From contig NZ_FCNV02000009.1 of NCBI RefSeq assembly GCF_001544615.1, forward strand, positions 62,001-126,000: DNA of 64,000 nt. The letters are read 5' to 3'. The DNA comes from Caballeronia concitans. GTDB taxonomy: Bacteria > Pseudomonadota > Gammaproteobacteria > Burkholderiales > Burkholderiaceae. Each line of letters opens with the position of its first letter. Position 1 is the stretch's first letter. The position numbers and the translations under genes were made by a program. Shown piece by piece: positions 1 to 8,237 of this stretch. The notes below the pieces were generated by a model, which was given only the letters and a program-made list of their open reading frames with translations, was not told the DNA's origin and did not search any database.

Positions 1-143
1 ATGCCGGCGATGCGCGCATTGTCCACGAGCGCGGCGGCGGCTTCGACGCTATCGATGTGCATTGCATGACGCGCGCGCACGTCGAAGCCGAACGTGTTGT
101 GCGGCCGCAGGGAATAGTCCGCGAGTAAGGAGGCGTGGGACAT
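1..143 (-). CDS. murB: MurB N-terminal fragment (UDP-N-acetylenolpyruvoylglucosamine reductase), cut by window edge
   Basis: The first 47 codons of a minus-strand gene are present; the rest lies beyond the left edge. The start is the ATG at 143. The translated N-terminus contains the run [13 protein letters not shown], which matches the conserved beginning of the FAD-binding MurB flavoprotein. MurB reduces UDP-GlcNAc-enolpyruvate to UDP-MurNAc in cytoplasmic peptidoglycan synthesis. It is divergent from yajQ with about 140 bp between the starts. The call rests on this short motif and family knowledge; the catalytic part is not visible. Confidence 0.8.
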   Translation of the reverse strand, partial: MSHASLLADYSLRPHNTFGFDVRARHAMHIDSVEAAAALVDNARIAG

Positions 144-283
144 GAAAAACCGCGTGGAAAAGCAGGAGAACGGGCGCGGTCTTGGGGAAAACCAAGGCGC
201 GTCGGTAGAATGACGTCAGGTCCGTGATTATAGCGATTGCGCGAGCCGCTCCCGGGCGCTCGCCTCAAGGAAGGGGAAGACAC

Positions 284-769
284 ATGCCATCGTTTGACGT
301 CGTCAGCGAAGCAAACATGATCGAAGTGAAGAACGCCATCGAGCAGTCCAACAAGGAAATCTCGACGCGCTTCGACTTCAAGGGTTCCGATTCACGCGTC
401 GAGCAAAAAGAGCGCGAACTGACGCTCTATGCCGACGACGATTTCAAGCTCGGCCAGGTCAAGGACGTGCTGTTGTCGAAGCTCGCCAAGCGCGGCGTCG
501 ACGTGCGGTTCCTCGACTACGGCAAGCAGGAGAAGATCGGCGGCGACAAGCTGAAGCAGGTCGTCACCGTGAAGAAAGGCGTCTCGGGCGATCTCGCGAA
601 GAAGATCGTCAAGATGGTGAAGGACAGCAAGATCAAGGTGCAGGCGAGCATTCAGGGCGACGCCGTGCGCGTGACCGGCGCCAAGCGCGACGATCTGCAG
701 AGCGCCATCGCGATGCTGAAGAAGGACGTGACGGACACGCCGCTCGACTTCAACAACTTCCGCGACTGA
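284..769 (+). CDS. yajQ: YajQ family nucleotide-binding protein (DUF520)
   Basis: 161 aa beginning [21 protein letters not shown], the hallmark YajQ N-terminus, with the usual family length. The ATG at 284 is chosen over an in-frame upstream start because a purine-rich ribosome site (AAGGAAGGGGAAG) lies just before it and the homology begins there. YajQ proteins have two RNP-like folds and bind nucleotides; in Xanthomonas a homologue binds cyclic di-GMP. Whether this one does is inference. The gene is single and is followed by a strong hairpin shared with plsY. Confidence 0.93.
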   Translation: MPSFDVVSEANMIEVKNAIEQSNKEISTRFDFKGSDSRVEQKERELTLYADDDFKLGQVKDVLLSKLAKRGVDVRFLDYGKQEKIGGDKLKQVVTVKKGVSGDLAKKIVKMVKDSKIKVQASIQGDAVRVTGAKRDDLQSAIAMLKKDVTDTPLDFNNFRD

Positions 770-790
770 GCGTCGCCGCGCGCTGCAAGG

Positions 791-826
791 AAAAAGCCGT
801 TCCGCATGACTGCGGAACGGCTTTTT
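791..826. terminator. Bidirectional intrinsic terminator between yajQ and plsY
   Basis: A 16-bp perfect stem (AAAAAGCCGTTCCGCA / TGCGGAACGGCTTTTT) closes on the loop TGAC and carries a T-run on the plus side and A-run (T-run on the minus strand) on the other. It sits exactly between the convergent ends of yajQ and plsY, so it can stop transcription from both directions. Confidence 0.9.
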
Positions 827-1459
827 TTATTCGACGGCCGCCGGCTTTTTCTTGTCGCCGATCCTGCTTTCCTTGCCGGCGAGCAGCTTGGAAATATTGG
901 CGCGATGCCGCCAGACGAGCAGCGCGCTCATCGCCAGCACGGCAAGCGAAATGCGGCTCGGCCCGAACAGGAACACTTGAAAGAACGGCGCGAACACCGC
1001 CGCGACGAGCGCCGCGAGCGACGAATAGCGGAAGAAGAACGCGATGATCAGCCACGTCAGCAACGTCGCGAGCCCGAGCGCCGGATGAATGGCGAGCAGC
1101 ACGCCTGCCGCCGTCGCCACGCCTTTGCCGCCCTGAAACCGGAAGAATATTGGGTACAGATGCCCCAAAAACACGGCGATGGCCGACAGCGCGATGACCG
1201 TCGCCAGCCCGGTTGCGTCCAGCCCGAACCGCGCGCCGAAATGGCCGACGAGCCACACGGGCAGCCAGCCCTTGAACGCATCGCCGACGAGCGTGAGGAT
1301 CGCCGCGAGCTTGTTGCCGGTGCGCAGCACGTTGGTCGCGCCGGGATTGCCGGAGCCGTAGGAACGCGGATCCGCGAGGCCCATGGCTGAGCTTACGACC
1401 ACGGCAAACGAAATCGAGCCGATCAGATAGGACGCGACGGCGACGATCAGATAAATCAT
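827..1459 (-). CDS. plsY: PlsY, acyl-phosphate:glycerol-3-phosphate acyltransferase
   Basis: 210 aa, very hydrophobic, with five or so membrane segments. It holds the PlsY signature loops [11 protein letters not shown] (about residues 33-43) and [10 protein letters not shown] (about 110-119). The family acylates the sn-1 position of glycerol-3-phosphate from acyl-phosphate at the inner membrane, the first step of phospholipid synthesis with PlsX. The C-terminus is a charged Lys-rich tail. It is transcribed convergently to yajQ and codirectionally after ybaK, 36 bp downstream. Confidence 0.95.
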   Translation of the reverse strand: MIYLIVAVASYLIGSISFAVVVSSAMGLADPRSYGSGNPGATNVLRTGNKLAAILTLVGDAFKGWLPVWLVGHFGARFGLDATGLATVIALSAIAVFLGHLYPIFFRFQGGKGVATAAGVLLAIHPALGLATLLTWLIIAFFFRYSSLAALVAAVFAPFFQVFLFGPSRISLAVLAMSALLVWRHRANISKLLAGKESRIGDKKKPAAVE

Positions 1460-1495
1460 GGGTTCTCTTTTGTCTTAAAAAACGCGGTGAGCATT

Positions 1496-1987
1496 CTAAT
1501 CGACGCTCGCGCACTGCACGGGTTTTGCGTAAAGCAGTTCGGTGAGCACTGCCGGATCAAGGCTCACGAGATATCCGCGCCGCCCGCCGTTCAGGTAGAT
1601 GGTGCCGAGTTCGAGGATGCTCGATTCAACATACACGGGCATGGCCTTTTTCGTGCCGAAAGGCGACGTGCCGCCGACCAGATAACCCGAATGCCGGTTC
1701 GCCACTTCGGGCTTGCACGGCTCGATGCGCTTCGCACCGGTCTGTCGCGCGAGATTCTTCGTGGACACGGTGCGGTCGCCGTGCATCAGGACGATCAGCG
1801 GCTTCGCGTGCTCGTCTTCCATGACGAGCGTCTTGACGACGCAATGCTCGTCCACGCCTAGCTGCCGCGCGGATTCTTCAGTGCCGCCGTGTTCGACGTA
1901 ATCGTAAGGATGCTCGCCGAACGTCACCTGGTGGCGGCGAAGGAACTGCGTCGCGGGCGTTTCGGATACGTGTTTCGATTTGGACAT
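1496..1987 (-). CDS. ybaK: YbaK/EbsC-type Cys-tRNA(Pro) deacylase
   Basis: 163 aa from the ATG at 1987 (an upstream start at 2023 only adds non-conserved residues). The protein has the YbaK fold with the motifs VVKTLVMED, LARQTGAKRIEPC and a region SPFGTKKAMPVYVE typical of the family. YbaK hydrolyses mischarged Cys-tRNA(Pro), correcting an error of prolyl-tRNA synthetase in the cytoplasm. It precedes plsY on the same strand by 36 bp and may share its transcript. Confidence 0.92.
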   Translation of the reverse strand: MSKSKHVSETPATQFLRRHQVTFGEHPYDYVEHGGTEESARQLGVDEHCVVKTLVMEDEHAKPLIVLMHGDRTVSTKNLARQTGAKRIEPCKPEVANRHSGYLVGGTSPFGTKKAMPVYVESSILELGTIYLNGGRRGYLVSLDPAVLTELLYAKPVQCASVD

Positions 1988-2020
1988 GAACGCATTGTAG
2001 CGGCGCGCCATGCGGCTCAC

Positions 2021-2046
2021 CATTGGCCGTTCGGCCTAGTGTACGA
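2021..2046. promoter_or_regulatory. 26-bp conserved motif, copy A
   Basis: CATTGGCCGTTCGGCCTAGT plus GTACGA. It contains the perfect palindrome GGCCGNNCGGCC and agrees at 22 of 26 positions with a second copy at 29430-29455 upstream of fimT. Copy A lies 34 bp upstream of the ybaK start. The binding protein is unknown; a response-regulator or other dimeric site is only a guess. Confidence 0.5.
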
Positions 2047-2118
2047 ATGGGGCGCGCGCGGCGTACGATCGTTCGCCTGGAGGGAATTGCCATGAACGAA
2101 CGTCCGTACGCGCCCCAT
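2047..2118. repeat. Imperfect inverted repeat enclosing a Shine-Dalgarno and ATG
   Basis: ATGGGGCG (2047-2054), CGTACG (2062-2067) and CGTTCG (2070-2075) pair with CGAACG (2097-2102), CGTACG (2105-2110) and CGCCCCAT (2111-2118). The 21-nt loop contains GGAGGG, seven bases and an ATG at 2092 that opens a 77-codon frame ending at 2325. No T-run follows, so it is not a standard terminator. The frame has no recognisable protein family. The region 1988-2363 otherwise contains no gene I can support. Confidence 0.5.
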
Positions 2119-2363
2119 AGTGCCATTTCATTCTGCGATCCTGAATGGCCTAACCGTATGAACGTTCAGTGCTGCACATCATCTCTCTCAAGGCAATACT
2201 TTCCGCAGGCTTTCGTCGCGCATGCATCGAATCGGCGCAAACGTGCGGTAACCCACCTTCGCCCCGAATTAGATCAGCGAACATGCGCGAGGCCGTTCGG
2301 GCCGCGCGCCATGCGCCCCTGCTGACGAGAAGCGCCCTGTCGACTCAACGTCTGGAGATTGTC

Positions 2364-3626
2364 ATGGTCAACGAACCAGTCTTGCGCCGCGGTGTTCGCT
2401 GGATGCTGCTCGTCGTGGTGTACTACGTCGTCGCGGCGGCATCCTATAACGGCTATTTCACGAAATGGCAGTTCCGCGATGAGACGCCGCGATGGGCGTT
2501 GCCCGGCATGCTCGAAGGCACCATCGAGCGTCCGTTCGTTTATAGGCAGTTGCTTCCGGCCATCGCGAACAGCGTCGAACACGCAATGCCTGCGAAGCTC
2601 AAAGAGCGCGTGAACAGGGTGCTGCTCGACGACAACCGCACGCATCATCCGATCACCTGGTTTTATCCGAGCGCCGTGGACGCGCGCAATCCGCAGTACA
2701 CGCTGCGCTATTACATGGTCTTCGGCATGTCGTTCGCGTCCCTGTTTCTCGCGATGTTCGCGATGCGCGCCGTCTGCATGACCTTCCAGGTGAATCGCAC
2801 CGCAAGCACGCTCGCTCCCATGGCGCTCGCCGCCATTTTTCCGTTGATTCTCACCGACGGCGCCTACTTCTACGACTTTCCCGAGCTGTTATTCATGAAT
2901 CTCGCGGTGTGGCTCGCGGCAAGAGGCCGCGTGCTGTGGCTCATTGCGCTCACGGCCGTCGCCACGTTTAACAAGGAATCGTTTCTCTTTTTCACGCTAA
3001 CGCTCTTTCCGTTTCTCTACCTGCGTTATTCGCTCGGCAAGGCGCTGGCCTTGCAGGCGGTCACGCTCGCCATTGCCGGCGGGATCAACCTCATCGTCAA
3101 GATGAAATACGCGGGCAATAGCGGCGGAATCGTCGCGTTCAACCTGTATGAGAACCTCAATTTCCTGATTCATCCGCTGAGCTATCTGCGCTTCGAATAC
3201 AACTACGGCGTGATCATGGCGAAGGGATTCAACATCATCACGATCGCGATCGCCGCCATTCTTTTGCGCTCGGGCTGGAGCAAGCTGCCCGTTGCGCTGC
3301 GGCGTCATGTGCTGATTGCGCTCGCCATCAACGTGCCGCTTTTCATGGCCTTCGGCTTTCACGACGAATTGCGCAACCTGAGCATGCTGATCGTCGGCGT
3401 CCTGATGATCTTCTGCGTGAACATTGCGCTCGTGCTCGAGCAGGCAAGCGTGCGTGCAGTCGCGGATACACCGAGCGGCAGCGCCATCGACGATAGAACG
3501 CCATCGTCGCGCCTGAGCGATCACGGCGCGATCGCGCGTTCCGCGCATCATCGCGCGCGCTTGGCCGATTCCCCGCATCGCAGTTGCAGACAGCGAGGCG
3601 CGGGAATATCGTCGGGCTGGAAGTAA
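2364..3626 (+). CDS. Polytopic inner-membrane protein of unknown function
   Basis: 420 aa from the ATG at 2364, which has GGAG seven bases upstream; an in-frame start at 2169 adds unlikely sequence. After a first membrane segment at about residues 12-30 there is a periplasmic-type stretch with the run ERPFVYRQLLPAI, then several more membrane helices. The last 50 residues are charged and low in complexity. The aromatic/Arg loop after helix 1 and the multi-helix layout recall integral-membrane (GT-C-like) glycosyltransferases, but no catalytic motif can be named. It is followed by the HAD-UbiA gene about 135 bp downstream and may belong to the same pathway. Confidence 0.7.
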   Translation: MVNEPVLRRGVRWMLLVVVYYVVAAASYNGYFTKWQFRDETPRWALPGMLEGTIERPFVYRQLLPAIANSVEHAMPAKLKERVNRVLLDDNRTHHPITWFYPSAVDARNPQYTLRYYMVFGMSFASLFLAMFAMRAVCMTFQVNRTASTLAPMALAAIFPLILTDGAYFYDFPELLFMNLAVWLAARGRVLWLIALTAVATFNKESFLFFTLTLFPFLYLRYSLGKALALQAVTLAIAGGINLIVKMKYAGNSGGIVAFNLYENLNFLIHPLSYLRFEYNYGVIMAKGFNIITIAIAAILLRSGWSKLPVALRRHVLIALAINVPLFMAFGFHDELRNLSMLIVGVLMIFCVNIALVLEQASVRAVADTPSGSAIDDRTPSSRLSDHGAIARSAHHRARLADSPHRSCRQRGAGISSGWK

Positions 3627-3761
3627 TTTCGCTACATCCGCGCGTGCGTCACCGAAGTGCTCTAGCGCACAGAGCGGGCAAATGACGGCTCGCTATTCTG
3701 TACGCAAACGATTCACGAGCCGCACCCCAATCGACAGACGAATGACAACGACGAGGAAGCT

Positions 3762-5183
3762 ATGTCCGAAGCAAGCGTTCCGCTCTGTGTCGATCTCGAT
3801 GGCACGCTGACCGCCACCGATCTGCTCGTCGAATCGCTTCTTGTGCTCGTCAAGAAGAATCCGCTTTATGCGCTGCTGTGCATCGTCTGGCTGATGCGCG
3901 GCAAGGCGCATCTCAAGGCGCAAATCGCGCGGCGCGTGGCTATCGACGTTTCCGTGCTGCCGTACAACGCGCGCTTCGTCGCGTATCTGCACGAGCAGCG
4001 TTCGTGCGGACGCGATCTGTACCTGTGCACCGCGTCGAATCAACAGTTCGCCGAACAAATCGCGAAGCACTTCGGCATCTTCAAGGGCGTGCTCGCGAGC
4101 GATGAAGCGCACAACCTCAAGGGCCGTCACAAGGCCGGCGCGCTGACGAAAGAGTTCGGCGCGCATGGCTTCGATTACTGCGGCAACGCGCTCGCCGATG
4201 TCCCCGTGTGGGAGCAGGCCCGGCAGGCTATCGTCGTGGGCGACCGGCATATCGCGACGGCGGCGGAACGGGTCAACAAGACCATCGTCTTCTTCGAAGA
4301 GAAGCGTTCGCTCGTCCTGCTGACGCTGAAAGAGATGCGCGTCTATCAGTGGGTGAAGAACCTGCTGATCTTCGTGCCGCTGCTCGCGTCGCACCGCTTC
4401 ACCGATCCGTCGATGCTGCTCGCCGAAACCATCGCGTTCTTCTCATTCTGCTTCTGCGCGTCGGCGGTGTATCTGCTCAACGACATGCTCGATCTCGATT
4501 CCGACCGCCGTCACGAGAAGAAGCGCAACCGGCCGTTCGCGTCGGGGCAACTGCCGCTCACGTTCGGGATGGCGCTGACGGTAACGCTGCTCGTCGCATC
4601 GGCGACGCTCGCGGCGCGGCTCGAACCGAACTTCCAGCTCGTGCTCGGCGGCTATTTCATCGCGACGCTCGCGTATTCGTTCAAGCTCAAGCGCATGATG
4701 CTCATCGACGTCTTCACGCTCGCCGCGCTCTATACGTCGCGCATCATCGCGGGCGGCGTGGCGGCGGACATCGTGCTGACCGACTGGCTCATCATGTTCT
4801 CGGTGCTCATCTTCCTGAGCCTGGCGATGGTCAAGCGTTACACCGAACTCGACGCCCTCCTTCGCGACGGCAAGGTGTCCGCCGCCGGACGCGGCTACGT
4901 CACGCAGGACCTGGGCATTCTTCGTTCGTTCGGCACGGCGTCGGGCTATGCGGCCGTCGTCGTGCTCGCGCTCTATGTGAACTCGGCGGACGTGCGCCTT
5001 TTGTATCGGCATCCGCAAGCGCTGTGGGTGCTCTTCGGGCTTCTGTTGTACTGGGTCAGCCGCGTGTGGATGCTCGCGTTTCGCGGCGAAATGCACGACG
5101 ACCCGGTCGTCTATGCCATCAAGAACCGCCTGAGCCTCTTCGTCATCTGCCTGTGTGTGGCGACGGTGGTCGTCGCGATCTGA
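3762..5183 (+). CDS. HAD phosphatase-UbiA prenyltransferase fusion
   Basis: 473 aa in two domains. Residues 1 to about 180 are a HAD-type hydrolase with the nucleophile motif VDLDGT (D11, D13) and the later GNALADVPVW/VVGD segment that supplies the Mg-binding acid. Residues about 190-473 are a UbiA-family polytopic prenyltransferase with the polyprenyl-phosphate motif NDMLDLDSD (240-248). UbiA proteins of this branch include decaprenyl-phosphate phosphoribosyltransferases. A fused phosphatase suggests that transfer of a phosphosugar to a polyprenyl phosphate is followed by dephosphorylation; that is inference. A small ArnE/F-like transporter starts 12 bp downstream. Confidence 0.88.
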   Translation: MSEASVPLCVDLDGTLTATDLLVESLLVLVKKNPLYALLCIVWLMRGKAHLKAQIARRVAIDVSVLPYNARFVAYLHEQRSCGRDLYLCTASNQQFAEQIAKHFGIFKGVLASDEAHNLKGRHKAGALTKEFGAHGFDYCGNALADVPVWEQARQAIVVGDRHIATAAERVNKTIVFFEEKRSLVLLTLKEMRVYQWVKNLLIFVPLLASHRFTDPSMLLAETIAFFSFCFCASAVYLLNDMLDLDSDRRHEKKRNRPFASGQLPLTFGMALTVTLLVASATLAARLEPNFQLVLGGYFIATLAYSFKLKRMMLIDVFTLAALYTSRIIAGGVAADIVLTDWLIMFSVLIFLSLAMVKRYTELDALLRDGKVSAAGRGYVTQDLGILRSFGTASGYAAVVVLALYVNSADVRLLYRHPQALWVLFGLLLYWVSRVWMLAFRGEMHDDPVVYAIKNRLSLFVICLCVATVVVAI

Positions 5184-5195
5184 CCTTCATTCTCG

Positions 5196-5558
5196 ATGCC
5201 CTATATCACGCTTCTTTTGAGCGGCACGTGCAGCGCGCTCGCGAGTATCCTGCTGCGTCTCGCGGGCACGCTTCCGGCCGGGAGCGGCGCCTTGCTGTTC
5301 GGCATGGAGGCGCGTCCGCTGATCTACCGGCTCGGCGCGATCGGCGCGTACGGCGCGGGCTTCGTGCTGTATGCGCTCGCGTTGAAGCGCGTGGAATTGA
5401 GCGTCGCGTATCCGCTGATGGTCGCGGTGACGATTCTCGAAATCATGCTGGTCGGCGTCGTGCTCGGCGAAGCGATGTCGCTGCGCACGCTCGCCGGCGC
5501 GACGCTCCTGATCGCAAGCGTGCTGCTGCTCTACGCGCCCGCTGCGACCACCGCGTGA
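5196..5558 (+). CDS. Small four-helix EamA/SMR-like transporter (ArnE/ArnF type)
   Basis: 120 aa with four predicted membrane helices and the typical half-EamA pattern, including the run LKRVELSVAYPLMVAVTILE in helix 3. Proteins of this size usually work as dimers; ArnE/ArnF flip undecaprenyl-phosphate-aminoarabinose across the inner membrane. It begins 12 bp after the HAD-UbiA gene and so is almost certainly cotranscribed. A flippase role for the lipid-linked product is the natural inference, but a small drug/metabolite exporter cannot be excluded. Confidence 0.8.
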   Translation: MPYITLLLSGTCSALASILLRLAGTLPAGSGALLFGMEARPLIYRLGAIGAYGAGFVLYALALKRVELSVAYPLMVAVTILEIMLVGVVLGEAMSLRTLAGATLLIASVLLLYAPAATTA

Positions 5559-5576
5559 GCCGGCCGCATCGCCAAT

Positions 5577-6506
5577 TCATCCGCGCGGATGATGCTCGCG
5601 ATGCAGCTTTTGCAGCCGCTCGCGCGCGACGTGCGTGTAGATCTGCGTCGTCGAGATGTCGGAGTGGCCGAGCAGCAATTGCACGACGCGCAAGTCCGCG
5701 CCGTGATTGAGCAAATGCGTCGCGAACGCGTGACGGAGCGTATGCGGCGACAGCGGCGCATGCACGCCGCCGTTCAGCGCATGACGCTTGATGATGTTCC
5801 AGAACTGCTGGCGCGTCATGCCTTCGCCGCGCGCGGTGACGAAAAGCGCATCGGCGGCGCGCGGGCCGAGCAGCGCGGGCCGTGATTCGCGCAGATATCG
5901 CGCGATCCATCCGTGCGCCTCTTCGCCAAACGGCACGAGGCGCTCTTTCGAGCCCTTGCCCATCACGCGAACGATGCCTTCGTTCAAACCCAGCTCGACG
6001 GTCTTCAGCGTGACAAGCTCCGTCACGCGCAAGCCGCTTGCGTACATCAGTTCGAGCATCGTGCGATCACGCAGGCCGAGCGGCGTCTCGATGTCTGGCG
6101 CGCCAAGCAGCGCTTCGACTTGCGCTTCGTTGAGCGTCGACGGAAAACGCGGCGGCTGCTTGGCCGAACGCAGCTTCAAAGTGGGATCGGCGGATGCGCG
6201 ATGCTCGCGCAGCGCCCACGCGTAATAGCGGCGAAACACCGAGAGCCGCCGATTCGCGGAGGTCGCCTTGTCGCCGCGGCGCGCGGCCATGTAGCCGTTC
6301 ATGTCGGCTTCGCTGGCGGTGTCGATGGACGCGCCGCGCGTCTTCGCGAGCCATTCGGCGAAGAGCCGCAAGTCGCGCCGATACGCATCGAGCGAGTTCC
6401 TGGCGAGCCCGTGTTCGAGCCACAACGCGTCGCAGAAGAGATCGATCGCGTCGCTGCTCGCGACGAGTTCGGGCGTCTGCGGTTCTTCAGTGATTGCGCT
6501 CGTCAT
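5577..6506 (-). CDS. xerD: Site-specific tyrosine recombinase XerD
   Basis: 309 aa with an N-terminal SAM-like core-binding domain and a C-terminal catalytic domain. All active-site residues of the tyrosine recombinases are visible: R160 (SGLR), K184, H255xxR258 (HTLR), H281 (LGHSD) and Y290. XerD works with XerC at dif to resolve chromosome dimers. The ATG overlaps the stop of ogt by 4 bp (ATGA), so the two are translationally coupled in a queG-ogt-xerD operon. It is convergent to the small transporter gene. Confidence 0.95.
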   Translation of the reverse strand: MTSAITEEPQTPELVASSDAIDLFCDALWLEHGLARNSLDAYRRDLRLFAEWLAKTRGASIDTASEADMNGYMAARRGDKATSANRRLSVFRRYYAWALREHRASADPTLKLRSAKQPPRFPSTLNEAQVEALLGAPDIETPLGLRDRTMLELMYASGLRVTELVTLKTVELGLNEGIVRVMGKGSKERLVPFGEEAHGWIARYLRESRPALLGPRAADALFVTARGEGMTRQQFWNIIKRHALNGGVHAPLSPHTLRHAFATHLLNHGADLRVVQLLLGHSDISTTQIYTHVARERLQKLHREHHPRG

Positions 6507-6985
6507 CCGATGGATACACCTTCATGCGCCAGCAGCCAGCGCTTCACGTCACGAAAAAAGCCGTCGCCGGGATGATGCGCGAATCCGCCGATCCCGCTCG
6601 ACGCCACGACCCGGTGGCACGGTATCACGATCGGCAGCGGATTGGAGCCGCACGCCTGCCCGACCGCGCGCGGCACGCTGCCGATCTCGCGCGCAAGCTG
6701 ACCGTAGGTCCACACCTGCCCCGCCGCGATGCCGCCGATGCCGCGCCACACGCGCTGCTGAAACGCGGTGCCGCCGATGCCGAGCGGCAGATCGAAGCGC
6801 ATCGACGGCGCGTCGAAATAGCGGCGGATTTGCGCGGCGGCTTCCTGCGCGAGCGGCCTCAGCGGATCGACGGTCGCCGTGTCGTGCGGAAGATAGACGA
6901 TCTCGCGCACGAAGCGGTCGTCGGCGCGGATGCCGACCCGGCCGAACGGCGCGTCGATGACCGCATCGAATGAGACATCATTCAT
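6503..6985 (-). CDS. ogt: Methylated-DNA--protein-cysteine S-methyltransferase
   Basis: 160 aa from the ATG at 6985. The active-site signature PCHR lies at 122-125 (Cys123 accepts the alkyl group), preceded by the helix-turn-helix region with AVGQACGSNP. Ogt/MGMT proteins remove O6-alkyl groups from guanine in a suicide reaction. The ATG lies 8 bp inside the end of queG and the stop overlaps the xerD start, so the three genes form a tight operon. A longer in-frame extension exists but is non-conserved and would overlap queG. Confidence 0.94.
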   Translation of the reverse strand: MNDVSFDAVIDAPFGRVGIRADDRFVREIVYLPHDTATVDPLRPLAQEAAAQIRRYFDAPSMRFDLPLGIGGTAFQQRVWRGIGGIAAGQVWTYGQLAREIGSVPRAVGQACGSNPLPIVIPCHRVVASSGIGGFAHHPGDGFFRDVKRWLLAHEGVSIG

Positions 6986-8222
6986 GCTCGCTTCCTTGCG
7001 AAAGTGCCCAGCGCACATGCTCGCGCACGAGTTCCGAAGCATCGTCCGCGCGCGCTCGCAGCGCATGAGCGATCGCCTCGCGTTCGCGCGCATCGAGCGA
7101 GACGTCGCGCAACGCGTTGCCCATCGCCACGGCGATATTGCGCAGCCATCGCTCATGGCCGATGCGCCGGATCGCGCTGCCCTGCATGCGCGTGTCGAAT
7201 TCCTCGGCGGTCCACGCAAAAAGTTCGACAAGCGTCGCGCGATCCAGCCCGTGACGCACATCGAAATCCGCGACCGGCGCGGCCTGCGCGAACTTGTTCC
7301 ACGGACACACGAGCTGGCAGTCGTCGCATCCGTACACGCGATTGCCGATGAGCGGCCGCATTTCTTCCGGAATGCTGCCGTGCAGTTCGATGGTCAGATA
7401 CGAGATGCAGCGCCGCGCGTCCACGCGATACGGCCGGACGATCGCGCCCGTCGGACATGCGCCGATGCAACGCGTGCACTGGCCGCAATGCGCTCCGTCG
7501 TGCTCGGGCGCGGGATCGACGGGCAGCGGAAGATCGACGTAAATCTCGCCGAGAAAGAAGAGCGAACCGGCGTCGCGATCCAGCAGCAGCGTGTGCTTGC
7601 CGCGCCAGCCGTTGCCCGCCTTCTGGGCGAGCGCCACTTCGAGGACCGGCGCGGAATCCGTGAACGCGCGATGCCCGAACGGCCCGATTTCCTTCTCGAT
7701 ACGTTCGGCCAGTTGTTGCAGCCGGTTGCGCATGACCTTGTGATAATCGCGGCCGCGCGCGTAAATCGAGACTTGCGCTTGCGCCGGCTGCCCGAGCCGC
7801 TTCCATTCGACCGCGCGCCAGTCGTTCTTCTGACCGTCCGCTGTCGCGACGCTTTCATCGCCCGAATGCGCGAGCGTCGCGGCGGGGAGATAGGCCATGC
7901 GCGCCGTGATGACCCGTCGCGTTCCGGCCACAAGCTCGGCCGGCCTCGCGCGTTTCATCCCATGTTTGGCCATATAATCCATTTCGCCGTGATAGCCTGC
8001 TTCAAGCCAACTGTTGAGGCCTTCCTCGGCATCCGTCAGGTCGATATCGCTGATTCCGACCGCACCGAATCCCAGCTCGCGCCCCCACGCCTTGATGCGC
8101 TGCGCGAGTTCCGCCAGCGCGGCCTCGTCGTTTTCCAAATGATGCAAGGCGCGCAACTCGACGGCGGCGTCGCTCGACGCGGTCGTGACTTCATCGGAGT
8201 GTTCCGGCAATCGGTTCATCAC
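6978..8222 (-). CDS. queG: Epoxyqueuosine reductase QueG
   Basis: 414 aa, close to the usual family length with a somewhat longer N-terminus. Two 4Fe-4S clusters are marked by C246xxC249xxC252xxxC256P (CGQCTRCIGACP) and C299xxC302xxxC306P (CDDCQLVCP). QueG is the cobalamin-dependent enzyme that reduces epoxyqueuosine to queuosine in the wobble base of certain tRNAs. It starts the queG-ogt-xerD operon and is divergent from tsaE with only 15 bp between the starts, so its promoter must overlap the start region of tsaE. Confidence 0.95.
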   Translation of the reverse strand: MMNRLPEHSDEVTTASSDAAVELRALHHLENDEAALAELAQRIKAWGRELGFGAVGISDIDLTDAEEGLNSWLEAGYHGEMDYMAKHGMKRARPAELVAGTRRVITARMAYLPAATLAHSGDESVATADGQKNDWRAVEWKRLGQPAQAQVSIYARGRDYHKVMRNRLQQLAERIEKEIGPFGHRAFTDSAPVLEVALAQKAGNGWRGKHTLLLDRDAGSLFFLGEIYVDLPLPVDPAPEHDGAHCGQCTRCIGACPTGAIVRPYRVDARRCISYLTIELHGSIPEEMRPLIGNRVYGCDDCQLVCPWNKFAQAAPVADFDVRHGLDRATLVELFAWTAEEFDTRMQGSAIRRIGHERWLRNIAVAMGNALRDVSLDAREREAIAHALRARADDASELVREHVRWALSQGSEHE

Positions 8223-8237
8223 GACATTTTACGAGCA

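Noticed and set aside
2092-2325. 77-codon frame with a good ribosome site in the loop of an inverted repeat
   Set aside because: Kept only as a finding: composition (many Arg, Pro, Cys) and lack of any family do not support a coding gene.
6930-8237. Long N-terminal extension of tsaE
   Set aside because: It is antisense to queG and unlike any TsaE; the conserved protein starts near the ATG at 8238.
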